54,278 nt of DNA from Thalassospira profundimaris WP0211 (GCF_000300275.1 NZ_AMRN01000014.1:1-54278), one strand, 5' to 3'; numbered from the stretch's first letter, positions 26,467 through 36,745 are shown. A program made the numbers and translations. Notes: a model not told the origin generated them from the sequence alone.

Positions 26467-27252
26467 TTATGCTTCTCGCACGTCACGAATGTGACTGCGC
26501 AATTCGTGGACAAGATCGGTGAAAGGCTGGGTAAAGGTGGTTTCCTGATCGCGCGGGCGGGGCAGGGTGTTTTCACGCTCCACCAGGATCTTGCCCGGGC
26601 GTTTGGACATCACATAGATGGTATCGGCAAGGTAGGCCGCCTCACGCAAATCATGGGTGACCAGAATAACCGTGAACGGCTTGATCATCCAAAGGTTCTG
26701 CAAGATGTCCCAAAGCTCTTCACGGGTGAAGGCATCAAGCGCGCCAAACGGTTCATCCAGCATCAAAAGATCCGGCTCGTGGATCAGTGACCGGCAAAGC
26801 GATGCACGTTGCTGCATGCCACCCGACAATTCCCACGGATATTTGTCTTCGTGGCCTTCAAGCCCGACCGTCGCCAAAAGCTTGCGCGCGCGTTCTTCAT
26901 ATTCCGCGCGATGTTTGCGCAGGCGGTTGCGGTGCGGTTTGACGATTTCCATCGGCAACAGAACGTTATCAAGGGTCGTTCGCCACGGCAAAAGGGTCGG
27001 GTTCTGAAACGCCATGCCAACAATCTTGAGCGGCCCTGAAACCTCCTTGCCATCGACAATGACATTGCCCTCAGATGGCGGCATCAGGCCGGAAACCAGT
27101 TTCAGCAAGGATGACTTGCCACAGCCCGACGGGCCGACAACGGCGATAAATTCGCCCTTGTCGATCTTCATATCGGTGGTTTCAAGCGCCAGTTCATCGC
27201 CTTCGCTATAGCGAAGTTTGACGTCGTTGAGTTCGACGAAGCTTTTGGACAC
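26467..27252 (-). CDS. ABC importer ATPase, NitT/TauT type
   Basis: A 261-aa ATPase energising the adjacent permease. Walker A GPSGCGKSS, Q-loop FQNPTLLPWRT, signature LSGGMQQR, Walker B LLMLDEPFGALDAFTR and the switch His in LVTHDLREA are all intact. It is of the SsuB/TauB class. It lies between the binding-protein gene (98 bp upstream, the longest gap of the operon) and the permease. Confidence 0.94.
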   Translation of the reverse strand: MSKSFVELNDVKLRYSEGDELALETTDMKIDKGEFIAVVGPSGCGKSSLLKLVSGLMPPSEGNVIVDGKEVSGPLKIVGMAFQNPTLLPWRTTLDNVLLPMEIVKPHRNRLRKHRAEYEERARKLLATVGLEGHEDKYPWELSGGMQQRASLCRSLIHEPDLLMLDEPFGALDAFTREELWDILQNLWMIKPFTVILVTHDLREAAYLADTIYVMSKRPGKILVERENTLPRPRDQETTFTQPFTDLVHELRSHIRDVREA

Positions 27253-27350
27253 TGCAGTTATTCCCCCTGCTTGGCCTGTTCGTATTCTTGTTTCTCTTTC
27301 ATGGAAAACGGGGCAGTCAGAAAATCCGACTGCCCCGCCTCATAAGATGA

Positions 27351-28373
27351 TTACTTCAGCATGCGGTCTTCGGCAGACGGCATGAATTCATCGGTATAGA
27401 TGTCATCAACAGACGGCTTGTTCTCGAAACCGAAAGCCAGGGCAACCTGATCGATGGCCTTGGCCATACGGTCGGCTTTGACAAGGCCCATGCCTTCTTC
27501 AAGGGTTGCCGGCGTAACGACGTTTTCATCAATCGCCATCTGCAGACGCTGCAGCTCAAGATCCGGGTTGATCAGCGGATCAACTTCCTTAAGGGCATCA
27601 ATTGCAGATTGCGGATCGGCAATTGATGCCGCCCAGCCTTTGACCACACCACGCAGGAAGCCTTTAACTTCTTCCGGGTGGTTTTCCATCATGTCCGGCG
27701 AAGCCAGAATGCCGTTGCCATAGAAGTCCATGCCAAAGTCTTTGTACATAAAGACGGTCAGGTCATCCTTGGCGACACCCTGTGCCTGCAGGTTCAGGAT
27801 CGAGGTGAAATAGTGACCGGAAATCGCATCCACATCGCCACGCACCAGCATCGGCTCACGCAACGGCGGGTCCATGCTTTCCCAGGTCACAGCGTCAAGA
27901 TCGAGACCGGTGGCCGATGCAAATGCCGGATACAGTTTGCGCGACGCATCAAAGACCGGTGCGCCAAGGGTTTTGCCAACCAGATCTTCCGGCTTGGTAA
28001 TGCCGGAGCTTTTCAGCATGAACAGCGCAAATGGCGGGCGATCATAAACCATGAAGATCGACTTCATGGCGCGATCCGGGTTGGATGCGTTGAATTCCAC
28101 CAGCGAGTTGATGTCAGCAAGCGAAAGGTCATAAGCGCCGCTGGCAACACGGGTGATCGCACCGACCGAACCGTTGCCCGAGTCAATCGTGACATCAAGG
28201 CCTTCTTCCTCAAAATAGCCGTTCTTCTTGGCCAGAAGATACGGTGCCGCCGGGCCCTCGTATTTCCAGTCGAGCGAGAATTTAATCGCCATATCTGCAA
28301 GGGCCGCATGCGCGCCAAGGGCAACAGCCGCCCCGATAGCAGCCCCCAAAAGTCTGTTCGTAAACGTGGTCAT
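27351..28373 (-). CDS. ABC importer periplasmic binding protein, NMT1/THI5-like
   Basis: A 340-aa binding protein with a Sec signal ending near ALA (residues 24-26). The mature N-terminus FSLDWKYEGPAAPYLLAKKN, followed by GYFEEEGLDVTI, is the NMT1/THI5-like pattern used for taurine, nitrate, alkanesulfonate, riboflavin or pyrimidine-precursor uptake. The ATG at 28373 was chosen because it gives a normal signal peptide and has AGGAGG upstream; an ATG 27 codons earlier has neither. No TPP or FMN riboswitch is recognisable upstream, so the ligand remains open. Confidence 0.9.
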   Translation of the reverse strand: MTTFTNRLLGAAIGAAVALGAHAALADMAIKFSLDWKYEGPAAPYLLAKKNGYFEEEGLDVTIDSGNGSVGAITRVASGAYDLSLADINSLVEFNASNPDRAMKSIFMVYDRPPFALFMLKSSGITKPEDLVGKTLGAPVFDASRKLYPAFASATGLDLDAVTWESMDPPLREPMLVRGDVDAISGHYFTSILNLQAQGVAKDDLTVFMYKDFGMDFYGNGILASPDMMENHPEEVKGFLRGVVKGWAASIADPQSAIDALKEVDPLINPDLELQRLQMAIDENVVTPATLEEGMGLVKADRMAKAIDQVALAFGFENKPSVDDIYTDEFMPSAEDRMLK

Positions 28374-28647
28374 GTCTAAAGAAGCCTCCTGAATGCGGAT
28401 CGATGAAACAATCCAGCCACCTGATAAATCCAATGCGCACTTAGCAATGGTCATGCCATGTCGCCTGTGCGCCCGCTTTGTCGCGGTTTTGTAACCTTCG
28501 CCCAGCAGAGTAAGGGTGTTTATTATTTGGTCAATGGGGCAATTTGATCAAAAATTATACAGAAATTCTTGATAATCGCTCAATTGGCGCTCTTTATCTG
28601 GCAAATTATGTGGCAAATCACTTGCGCAATCCGCTGCTTTTGGGCAT

Positions 28648-29370
28648 ATGGCGGTCATGCTTACACAATCGATCAAACGTTTCTATAAAAAGGCCGATGC
28701 GAGCGCCGATGAAACCGGGGCTGGCTGGCGCGTGCTTCTTGATGGTCGTGCGGTGAAAACCCCGGCCAAGGCCGATTTCCTGCTGCCATCCGAAGTGTTG
28801 GCGCGTGAAATTGCGGCGGAATGGGACGCGCAGGGTGAAAAGGTCCAGCCTTCCACCATGCCGATCATGCAGCTTGCCGCGACCGCGATTGACCGGGTGC
28901 GTCCGAACCGTGATGCGGTGATTGCTGAGCTGACCGGCTATGGCCGATCGGATTTGCTGTGCTATCGCGCATCGTTCCCCGAAGACCTCATCGAACGTCA
29001 GGCCAAGACATGGCAGCCGCTTCTCGATTGGTCAAAAGACCATCTGGGGGTGGTGCTGACGGTCACCGAAGGTGTGATGCCGATCACTCAGGATGACCAT
29101 GCATTGCTGCGTTTGCAGGAACATGTCGAAGGGTTCGATGACTATTACCTGACAGCCTTGCACAGTCTGACGACGATTTCGGGCTCCGTGATCATCGGTC
29201 TTGCGGTGATGAAACGCCAGATGGACACCACAACGGCATTCGAAGCATCTATGCTTGACGAAGGCTACGCGATGGAAAAGTGGGGCGACGATGCCGAGGC
29301 CATCGCCCGTCTCGACCGTCATCGCGCAGAGTTCTTGGCCGCCGGACGTTATCTGGAGTTGCTGGGCTAG
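28648..29370 (+). CDS. ATP12 family F1-ATPase assembly chaperone
   Basis: A 240-aa protein of the ATP12 family, which in mitochondria protects the F1 alpha subunit before assembly; alphaproteobacteria carry the bacterial ancestor. Visible pattern: VLLDGRAVKTPAKADFLLPS near the N-terminus, EWDAQ, STMPIMQLAATAIDR, YGRSDLLCYRA, and the late ALAV-type helix with MLDEGYAMEKWGDDAEA. No other ATP synthase gene is nearby. The gap upstream (28374-28647) is shared with the divergent ABC operon and probably holds both promoters, though no clear boxes were found. Confidence 0.92.
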   Translation: MAVMLTQSIKRFYKKADASADETGAGWRVLLDGRAVKTPAKADFLLPSEVLAREIAAEWDAQGEKVQPSTMPIMQLAATAIDRVRPNRDAVIAELTGYGRSDLLCYRASFPEDLIERQAKTWQPLLDWSKDHLGVVLTVTEGVMPITQDDHALLRLQEHVEGFDDYYLTALHSLTTISGSVIIGLAVMKRQMDTTTAFEASMLDEGYAMEKWGDDAEAIARLDRHRAEFLAAGRYLELLG

Positions 29371-29405
29371 CCCGCAACTGGCCGCGCAAACAGGGATACC
29401 CATAC

Positions 29406-29433
29406 AAAGGAGCAGGTAACTGCTCCTTTTTTT
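29406..29433 (+). terminator. Terminator after the ATP12 gene
   Basis: AAAGGAGCAG (29406-29415) pairs perfectly with CTGCTCCTTT (29420-29429), loop GTAA, followed by T to 29433. A textbook intrinsic terminator 36 bp after the stop. Confidence 0.93.
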
Positions 29434-29583
29434 ATGCCTGTTTCCTGTGCATACCAGCGCCTTGTTTATCGGTGTTCTACTTTTGAAGGGATTGTCGATC
29501 CGGGGCTTCAGTTCAATAAGTTAGCTCGTTCGGGGAAACGATTTCGCGTCTTCGCTGCAGAATCTGCTTTGCATCAATTTTCA

Positions 29584-29605
29584 ATAGGTATAAAAAGATA
29601 CCTAT
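29584..29605. promoter_or_regulatory. Inverted repeat upstream of the diguanylate cyclase gene
   Basis: ATAGGTAT (29584-29591) and ATACCTAT (29598-29605) form a perfect 8-bp inverted repeat separated by AAAAAG, 55 bp before the ATG. It lies in an AT-rich stretch unlike its surroundings, consistent with a promoter/operator, but no regulator is known. Confidence 0.4.
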
Positions 29606-29659
29606 ACATTAGTATCGGTTATTTTGGTTTCCTGAAGGAGACGCCAGTACGGCGACGGG

Positions 29660-31849
29660 ATGAATTTGTCGGTAAACTTGACTAAACAGACAGGAACTGA
29701 CGCTTGCGCTGCCGGTGCGGTGCCGGTTCTCTATGAGTTTTTCCGCAACACCCCGTCACGGAACTATTTCGGCGCGGGCGTTTTTGAACTGCTTGGCTAC
29801 GATCCGGTCGACAGCGACTTTGATCGCACACAGGGTTGGGCGTCCTTGCTTCATCCCGATGATGCCGCGATGTTTGCGCAGCACCGCAATCAACAGACGA
29901 CAAATGATGCCAACCGGCGGCTAACCTTCCGCTTGCGCCATAAGGATGGCAATTGGATCACGGTCGAAGATTGCGCGACGATCCACGAATTGGCCAGTGG
30001 CGATGTTGTGACGTCGGGATGCTTGACCCGTCGTGACCCGACGCAAACCTTATCGTCATCGGATGGCACCAGTCACACGCTGCAAAAGGGCGGCAATCTG
30101 CACAAGCGCCTTCTTAACTCCCTGGCCGAGGGGGTGGTTGTGCATGACGCCGCCGGTACAGTGGTCGAATTCAATAATACTGCGCTTGAGATTCTTGGTC
30201 TTACGGGCGACGAACTTTGCCAAAAGACCGTGCCCGAAACACCATGCACCTTTGTACGTGAAGATGGTGTGCCGCTGACCCGTGATGAGCTTCCCGGCAA
30301 AAGGGTGCTTGCAACCGGTGAACGCGAATATGGTGTTGTGCTGGGGGTCAATCGCCCCAATGGCGAATTTGCCTGGATCCGGGTTAATGCAGAACCCCTG
30401 CATAATGAACAGACTGGCACCTTTGACGGCGTCATCGTTTCATTTGCCGATATTAACGATGTCAAACAGGCCGAGGTCGCCTTCCGCGAACGTGAACTGC
30501 TGTATCGCCAGATGTTTAGCAACACAACCGCGGTCAACATTCTGGTCGATCCGGCAGATGGCCGGATTGTTGATGCCAGCCGCGCAGCAGAAGAACTTTA
30601 TGGTTTTGCCGATGGCGGTCTTGTTGGTCGGACGATCCCGGAACTTGATGTCGATGGCGCACCATCCTTGCACAGGCATGTCAGTGCGGTTCTCGAACAT
30701 GGCGCGTTGTCATTTGTCGTTCAGCATCGCCTGGGGAATGGCGAAATCCGCAAGATGCAGGTGCATGCCGGCCTGATAGAGCTGCACGAACGCAAATACA
30801 TTCACACCACCAATGTCGATATTACCGAGCGCGAACATTACGAACGCATGCTCAAGGATGCCAACCGCAAACTGGCCGAGGAACGCCAGCGTCTTGATGA
30901 AATCATCTGGGGCACCAGTGCGGGCACATGGGAATGGAACGTTCAGACCGGCGAAACCCGGTTTAACGAACGCTGGGCCGAAATCATTGGCTACACGCTC
31001 GAAGAACTTGGTCCCGTAAGCATCGACACATGGTTGGCATATTGCCATCCCGAAGACCTCGAAAAGTCCGAGGCCGCCTTGCAAAGCACCTTCCGGGGTG
31101 AGACCGATCACTATCAGTGCGAATGCCGGATGCGCCACAAGGATGGCAGTTGGGTATGGGTTCTTGATCGCGGCAAGGTCGTGGAATGGGATGCGGATGG
31201 CAATCCGCTGCGCATGTCGGGCACCCATGCCGATATCACGCCGACCAAGGCGGTCGAAGCCGAAATTCGCAGGCTTGCCCAGACCGATCAACTGACCGGT
31301 CTTTCCAACCGCTATCAGTTCAATTCAATGCTGTCGCAGATCATTCAGATCAACCGGCGCTTTGAAAAAAACATCGTTTTGCTGCTGCTCGATCTTGATC
31401 GCTTCAAACAAGTCAATGACACGTTTGGTCATCCGGTCGGGGACAAGCTTCTGGTCGAAGTTGCCGAAATCATCAAACGCAATTGCCGCGAAGCCGATGT
31501 CGTTGCCCGTCTTGGCGGCGATGAATTCGCCGTGGTCCTGCCATTGATGGATGATGTCCGCGATGCGGCCATTCCGGCCCAACGGATTATAGAGGAAGTG
31601 TCACGTCCCCTGATCATTGATGGCAACGAAGTCCATGTTGGCATCAGTATCGGCATCTCGACCTGTGCCGATCATAACGGAACGCCGGACTCAATCTATC
31701 GCGATGCCGACAAGGCGCTTTATCGCGCCAAGAATTGCGGGCGTAACCGTTTTTGCTTCTATGTCGAAGGTGGCTGCAACGAATGCGGCGCGCTTGATCG
31801 GGAACTGTGCGGCCGATACGCCCTGAACCCGCAAAATCAGGACTGCTAG
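29660..31849 (+). CDS. Multi-PAS diguanylate cyclase (GGDEF)
   Basis: A 729-aa signalling protein with no TM segment, so probably cytosolic. Four PAS-type sensor modules are seen (about 30-130, 150-275, 285-400, 420-545), the PAS-C pattern DGxWxxxxD occurring twice, then a GGDEF domain. The active site GGDEF is at 619-623 and the RxxD product-inhibition site (Arg610-Asp613) is intact, so it should make cyclic-di-GMP with feedback control. The C-terminus has an unusual cysteine cluster. An AAGGAG lies 19 bp upstream, too far to be ideal, and no alternative in-frame start lies nearer to it. Confidence 0.92.
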   Translation: MNLSVNLTKQTGTDACAAGAVPVLYEFFRNTPSRNYFGAGVFELLGYDPVDSDFDRTQGWASLLHPDDAAMFAQHRNQQTTNDANRRLTFRLRHKDGNWITVEDCATIHELASGDVVTSGCLTRRDPTQTLSSSDGTSHTLQKGGNLHKRLLNSLAEGVVVHDAAGTVVEFNNTALEILGLTGDELCQKTVPETPCTFVREDGVPLTRDELPGKRVLATGEREYGVVLGVNRPNGEFAWIRVNAEPLHNEQTGTFDGVIVSFADINDVKQAEVAFRERELLYRQMFSNTTAVNILVDPADGRIVDASRAAEELYGFADGGLVGRTIPELDVDGAPSLHRHVSAVLEHGALSFVVQHRLGNGEIRKMQVHAGLIELHERKYIHTTNVDITEREHYERMLKDANRKLAEERQRLDEIIWGTSAGTWEWNVQTGETRFNERWAEIIGYTLEELGPVSIDTWLAYCHPEDLEKSEAALQSTFRGETDHYQCECRMRHKDGSWVWVLDRGKVVEWDADGNPLRMSGTHADITPTKAVEAEIRRLAQTDQLTGLSNRYQFNSMLSQIIQINRRFEKNIVLLLLDLDRFKQVNDTFGHPVGDKLLVEVAEIIKRNCREADVVARLGGDEFAVVLPLMDDVRDAAIPAQRIIEEVSRPLIIDGNEVHVGISIGISTCADHNGTPDSIYRDADKALYRAKNCGRNRFCFYVEGGCNECGALDRELCGRYALNPQNQDC

Positions 31850-31874
31850 GTAAGATTGGCAGTCGTTGGCAGCC

Positions 31875-32840
31875 CTACTGCATCCACTTCGCGATCATCT
31901 TGTGTTGCACGGCTGCCTGTGCCGCCACCCGGTAATAGGACAGCAATTCACGCATCGGCGATGACATCCGATCAAAACCGGAAATAAACGCCACGATGAT
32001 ACCGACCGATGTCTGGCCCTGAATCACAAGGTAACCGCCGACAAACAGCACGCAAATCGGTGCCAGCGCATTCAAAAGATTGATCAGCGACTTCATGCCG
32101 AACTTCAGAACAAAAAGCTGCATGCGGTTGTCAAACAATGCGGTGATGCCCTTATTGATCGGGCGAAGCTGTTCGTCATCATCCTTGTCGGTCGACATTT
32201 CCGAAAGTTCGTCACTGACATCGCGCATCTTCTCAACCCGTGCTTCAATAAGCGCATTGATGCGTTTCTGAATGACCGGGACAAGGGCAACCTGCGGCAT
32301 CAGGGCGATCACGCCAATAAGTCCAATCATCGGCTCGACACTGATCATATAGCCAAGACCAAAGATCAGCATGCCGCTATTGACGACCGGCTGTGACAGG
32401 CCATCGCCCACAAACCCGCCAAGCTTTTCGATCTCGGATCCGATAATCGAAACCGCACGCCCGTTGCTTTCATCTTGGCTGCCGGCTTCGTTATGGGCAT
32501 GCAGGCGCGTTAAGTGCTTGCGGTTATACTGGATCGCACTTTCACTCAGCCACCCTTCGTAAATCCGAAGCACAAACTTGATCCCGCCATGGACGACAAT
32601 CAGGCCGAGATAAAGGGCGGCCAGCGTGATCAAAAGATCAAAGTCCTGTGGCGTGATGGCGTTATCGACAATCCGGCGTTGCAGCTCAATCGGTGCAATA
32701 CCAAGCGCGGCCACAAGCACAGCAAGGCTGCATACCACAACCTGATGCCAGCCACTCATGCGCCAGACATACCCCCATAGGGAGTCAGCAGGGCGGTCGT
32801 CGCCGGTTTTCTCCGGATTGCGCGGGCTGAATTTAAACAT
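31875..32840 (-). CDS. ABC exporter transmembrane domain protein lacking an ATPase domain
   Basis: A 321-aa protein with the six-helix type-I exporter membrane domain: TM1 near 33-52, then a pattern including LQRRIVDNAI, an intracellular loop with FVGDGLSQPVVNSGML, and a final helix ending HKMIAKWMQ just before where a linker and nucleotide-binding domain would start. No Walker or signature motif is present, and only 25 bp separate its stop from the convergent cyclase stop, so no lost NBD lies downstream. It must borrow an ATPase or act in another way. Standing alone on the - strand. Confidence 0.85.
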   Translation of the reverse strand: MFKFSPRNPEKTGDDRPADSLWGYVWRMSGWHQVVVCSLAVLVAALGIAPIELQRRIVDNAITPQDFDLLITLAALYLGLIVVHGGIKFVLRIYEGWLSESAIQYNRKHLTRLHAHNEAGSQDESNGRAVSIIGSEIEKLGGFVGDGLSQPVVNSGMLIFGLGYMISVEPMIGLIGVIALMPQVALVPVIQKRINALIEARVEKMRDVSDELSEMSTDKDDDEQLRPINKGITALFDNRMQLFVLKFGMKSLINLLNALAPICVLFVGGYLVIQGQTSVGIIVAFISGFDRMSSPMRELLSYYRVAAQAAVQHKMIAKWMQ

Positions 32841-33190
32841 GGGCTCAATCGATTGTGGTGACGAGGGCGATAAAGGTATGCTTGGTGTACGTGTTCTGGG
32901 TGCCCCGGATCAGGGGCGATAACAGTGTGCACCATAATGCCAACGTCTTGCGCATCAAAATGATCCAGCGGCGGGGGCGGGTGGATCTGCTGCTCTAGAC
33001 TTTAGTTCAGCCCGCGCGGATATATCGAAATGACGTTAGGGAAATCAGGCGTTTAGGGACTATTCTGGAGCTCTGTCAGAACAGCAAAAATAATTGGCAT
33101 TCCAGTACCGAATAATGCTATTTCATTCTCGAGACGCGCACATTGGCCCGAAATGTGCCCAATGGCCGATCACAGCAAGGAAAACGCAAC
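32841..33190. other. Long gap between the orphan ABC gene and pccB
   Basis: About 350 bp divergent between the two genes. It contains a short GC hairpin (GCCCC/GGGGC around 32920) and an AT-rich stretch at 33090-33130 that could hold the pcc promoter. I could not identify reliable -35/-10 boxes, a riboswitch or a small gene here. Confidence 0.4.
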
Positions 33191-34723
33191 ATGCAGGATA
33201 TTGTCGCCAAACTCGAAGCGAAGCGCGCCGAAGCTGCCATGGGCGGCGGCCAGCGCCGCATTGATAATCAGCACAAGAAAGGCAAGCTCACCGCGCGTGA
33301 ACGCCTTGATGTGTTGCTTGACGAAGGCTCCTTCGAAGAATGGGACATGTTTGTCGAACATGATTGCGTCGATTTCGGCATGACCGAAAACCGCATTCCC
33401 GGCGACGGTGTTGTCACCGGGCATGGCACGATCAACGGCCGTCTGGTGTTTGTATTCTCACAGGATTTCACCGTTTTCGGCGGCGCCCTTTCGGGTGCCC
33501 ATGCACGCAAGATCGCCAAGATCATGGATCAGGCGATGAAGGTCGGCGCACCGGTGATTGGCCTTAATGATTCGGGCGGCGCGCGTATTCAGGAAGGTGT
33601 TGAAAGCCTGGCGGGCTATGCCGATGTCTTCCAGCGCAATGTCGAGGCGTCCGGCGTCATCCCGCAAATTTCCCTGATTATGGGGCCATGCGCCGGGGGT
33701 GCTGTTTACAGCCCGGCCATGACCGACTTCATCTTCATGGTCAAGGACAGCTCCTATATGTTCGTGACCGGTCCTGACGTGGTCAAAACCGTGACCCACG
33801 AAGAAGTCACCCACGAACAGTTGGGCGGCGCATCGACCCACACCAGTGTGTCGGGTGTTGCCGATCTCGCCTTTGACAATGATGTCGATCTGCTCCTTCA
33901 GACCCGCCGCTTCATGGACTTCCTGCCACTGTGTAACAAGGAAGACCCGCCAGCGCGTCTCTGCGAAGATCCGATCAACCGTGATGATTTCTCGCTCGAT
34001 ACCCTGGTGCCAGAAAACCCCAACATGCCTTATGACATGAAGGAACTGATCACCAAGATCGTCGATGAGGGCGACTTCTTTGAAATTCAGGCCGACTACG
34101 CCAAAAACATCATTATCGGCATGGCGCGCATGGATGGCCGCACGGTTGGTGTGGTCGCCAATCAGCCGATGGTGCTTGCCGGTTGCCTTGATATCGACAG
34201 CTCCAAAAAGGCCGCGCGCTTCGTGCGCTTCTGCGATGCCTACAACATTCCGATTGTCACCTTTGTTGATGTGCCGGGTTTCATGCCGGGCACCGCACAG
34301 GAATATGGCGGCATCATCAAACATGGTGCGAAACTGCTTTATGCCTATGCCGAGGCCACCGTGCCCAAGGTCACCGTCATTACCCGTAAGGCCTATGGCG
34401 GCGCCTATGACGTGATGTCATCAAAACACCTGCGTGGGGACGTCAACTATGCCTGGCCGACCGCCGAGATCGCGGTGATGGGGCCAAAAGGGGCGGTGGA
34501 AATCATCTTTAGGGCGGATATGGACAATCCGGCAAAGATCGAAGCCCGCACCGAAGAATACCGCGAAAAATTCGCCAACCCGTTTGTCGCGGGCCGCAAG
34601 GGGTTCATTGATGATGTCATCATGCCGCATGGCACACGTCGCCGCGTCTGCAAGGCGCTTGGCATGCTGCGCAACAAGGACATCAAGAACCCTGAAAAGA
34701 AACACGGCAACATTCCGCTGTAA
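33191..34723 (+). CDS. pccB: Propionyl-CoA carboxylase, carboxyltransferase (beta) subunit
   Basis: PccB (510 aa) transfers carboxyl from biotin to propionyl-CoA, giving methylmalonyl-CoA, which links odd-chain fatty acid, Val/Ile and propionate breakdown to the TCA cycle. The crotonase-like halves show [20 protein letters not shown], the acyl-CoA loop [31 protein letters not shown], and in the second half [18 protein letters not shown], then [16 protein letters not shown]. The ATG at 33191 with AAGGAAAA upstream was chosen; an ATG-less extension to 33143 looks artificial. pccA follows after 21 bp. Confidence 0.94.
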   Translation: MQDIVAKLEAKRAEAAMGGGQRRIDNQHKKGKLTARERLDVLLDEGSFEEWDMFVEHDCVDFGMTENRIPGDGVVTGHGTINGRLVFVFSQDFTVFGGALSGAHARKIAKIMDQAMKVGAPVIGLNDSGGARIQEGVESLAGYADVFQRNVEASGVIPQISLIMGPCAGGAVYSPAMTDFIFMVKDSSYMFVTGPDVVKTVTHEEVTHEQLGGASTHTSVSGVADLAFDNDVDLLLQTRRFMDFLPLCNKEDPPARLCEDPINRDDFSLDTLVPENPNMPYDMKELITKIVDEGDFFEIQADYAKNIIIGMARMDGRTVGVVANQPMVLAGCLDIDSSKKAARFVRFCDAYNIPIVTFVDVPGFMPGTAQEYGGIIKHGAKLLYAYAEATVPKVTVITRKAYGGAYDVMSSKHLRGDVNYAWPTAEIAVMGPKGAVEIIFRADMDNPAKIEARTEEYREKFANPFVAGRKGFIDDVIMPHGTRRRVCKALGMLRNKDIKNPEKKHGNIPL

Positions 34724-34744
34724 GACAAATTGGGAGACAGAAAA

Positions 34745-36745
34745 ATGTTCAGCAAGATCCTGATTGCCAACCGCGGTGAAATCGCCTGCCGTGTGATCAA
34801 ATCAGCCCGCAAAATGGGCATCAAAACCGTTGCGGTTTATTCCGATGCCGACAAGGCCGCCCTTCATGTCCAGATGGCCGACGAGGCCGTCCGTATTGGC
34901 CCGGCACCATCAAACCAGTCCTATCTGATTATCGAAAACATCATCGAGGCCTGCAAATCCACAGGGGCCGAGGCCGTCCATCCCGGTTATGGATTCCTCT
35001 CGGAAAATCAGGCCTTCGCCAAGGCGCTTGATGCCGCCGGTATTGCCTTCATCGGCCCGCCGAATGGTGCGATTGCCGCCATGGGCGACAAGATCACGTC
35101 CAAGAAAATCGCGGCTGACGCCGGTGTTTCGACCGTGCCGGGCTATATGGGGGTGATCAAGGACACTGCAGAGGCGGTCAAGATCGCCAATGATATCGGC
35201 TATCCGGTGATGCTCAAGGCATCTGCTGGCGGTGGCGGCAAGGGCATGCGTATTGCGCGCAACGATGCCGAATGCCGCGAAGGGTTCGAACGTGCAACGT
35301 CAGAGGCCGCAAGCTCTTTCGGCGATGACCGTGTCTTTGTCGAAAAATTCGTCGAGGAACCGCGCCACATCGAAATTCAGGTGCTGGCGGATAAACACGG
35401 CAACGCGATCTACCTTGGCGAGCGCGAATGCTCCATCCAGCGCCGCCACCAGAAGGTCGTCGAAGAAGCCCCGTCACCCTTCATTGATCCTGCCACGCGC
35501 AAGGCGATGGGTGAACAGGCCGTGGCACTGGCACGTGCGGTGGATTACTGCTCTGCCGGCACGGTGGAATTCATCGTTGATAAGGACAAGAACTTCTACT
35601 TCCTTGAAATGAACACCCGCCTTCAGGTCGAACATCCGGTGACCGAACTTGTCACCGGTCAGGACCTTGTCGAATGGATGATCAAGATCGCCGATGGTGA
35701 GAAGCTGACGCTCAAACAGGATGACGTCAAACTCACCGGCTGGGCGATGGAAACCCGCGTCTATGCCGAGGATCCCTTCCGTGAATTCCTGCCCTCGACC
35801 GGGCGTCTGGTGCGCTATCAACCGCCTGCGGAATCAGACACCGTGCGTGTCGATACCGGCGTCTATGAAGGCGGCGAGATTTCGATGTTCTATGACCCGA
35901 TGGTCGCGAAACTGATCACCTATGGTGAAAACCGCGATCAGGCGATTGGCGAAATGCGCCGCGCGCTTGACGCCTATTACATCCGTGGCATCTCGCACAA
36001 CATCCCGTTCTTGGCCGCCGTCATGGCCAACAAACGCTTCCAGGATGGCAACATCACCACCAACTTCATCGCCGAAGAATACCCGGATGGTTTCTCGGCC
36101 GATGATCTGCCCAATGATGATCCGGCAACCCTGATCGTGGTGGCCGCCTACATCAATCAGCGCCACGCCGAACGCAATGCCGGCATCACCGGTCAGGTCA
36201 GTGACCATCCGCTTGAAATCGCCGAAAGCTGGGTCGCGGTTTGCGGGGATGACCATACACCGTTCGATATCGAGTTCGATGGTGTTAACGGCGATTACAT
36301 CGTCGCCATTGGCGACCGCAGCTATGGCGTGGTTTCGGACTGGAAGATCGGTGATCCGCTGTTCGTTGGCGAGATTGATGGTGCCCCGGTCTGCGTGCAG
36401 ATCGACATCGAAGGGGTGGGTTACAAACTCGCCGCCAACGGCATACAGCGCCACTTCAAGGTCATGCTGCCACGCGTCGCGGAATTGCAAAAACTGATGC
36501 CGTTCAAGGCCCCGCCAGACATGTCGAACTTCCTGCTCTCGCCAATGCCGGGCTTGCTGGTCAAGGTCTCGGTCGAGGAAGGCCAGACCGTCCAGCCGGG
36601 CGAGGAGCTCTGCATCCTTGAGGCCATGAAAATGGAAAACGTCCTGAAGTGCGAAAGCAAAGGCGTGGTCAAAAAGATCCACGCCGAACAGGGTGCTAAC
36701 CTCTCTGTCGATGCGATTATCATCGAGTTTGAAAAAGACGAATAA
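34745..36745 (+). CDS. pccA: Propionyl-CoA carboxylase, biotin-containing (alpha) subunit
   Basis: PccA (666 aa) carboxylates its own biotin with ATP and bicarbonate. The biotin carboxylase domain (1-450) starts MFSKILIANRGEIACRVI and has the ATP-grasp KASAGGGGKGMRIA and the catalytic MNTRLQVEHPVTE. A BT domain (about 450-590) docks with PccB; its presence and the alpha length favour propionyl-CoA over acetyl-CoA or methylcrotonyl-CoA. The biotin site EAMKMEN has Lys629. GGGAG lies about 8 bp upstream. A strong terminator follows. Confidence 0.95.
   Translation: MFSKILIANRGEIACRVIKSARKMGIKTVAVYSDADKAALHVQMADEAVRIGPAPSNQSYLIIENIIEACKSTGAEAVHPGYGFLSENQAFAKALDAAGIAFIGPPNGAIAAMGDKITSKKIAADAGVSTVPGYMGVIKDTAEAVKIANDIGYPVMLKASAGGGGKGMRIARNDAECREGFERATSEAASSFGDDRVFVEKFVEEPRHIEIQVLADKHGNAIYLGERECSIQRRHQKVVEEAPSPFIDPATRKAMGEQAVALARAVDYCSAGTVEFIVDKDKNFYFLEMNTRLQVEHPVTELVTGQDLVEWMIKIADGEKLTLKQDDVKLTGWAMETRVYAEDPFREFLPSTGRLVRYQPPAESDTVRVDTGVYEGGEISMFYDPMVAKLITYGENRDQAIGEMRRALDAYYIRGISHNIPFLAAVMANKRFQDGNITTNFIAEEYPDGFSADDLPNDDPATLIVVAAYINQRHAERNAGITGQVSDHPLEIAESWVAVCGDDHTPFDIEFDGVNGDYIVAIGDRSYGVVSDWKIGDPLFVGEIDGAPVCVQIDIEGVGYKLAANGIQRHFKVMLPRVAELQKLMPFKAPPDMSNFLLSPMPGLLVKVSVEEGQTVQPGEELCILEAMKMENVLKCESKGVVKKIHAEQGANLSVDAIIIEFEKDE

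Noticed and set aside
28374..28647. A TPP or FMN riboswitch ahead of the NMT1-type binding protein
   Set aside because: None of the conserved riboswitch boxes (for example CTGAGA or the ACCTGATC-like box) is present on the - strand, so ligand cannot be inferred.
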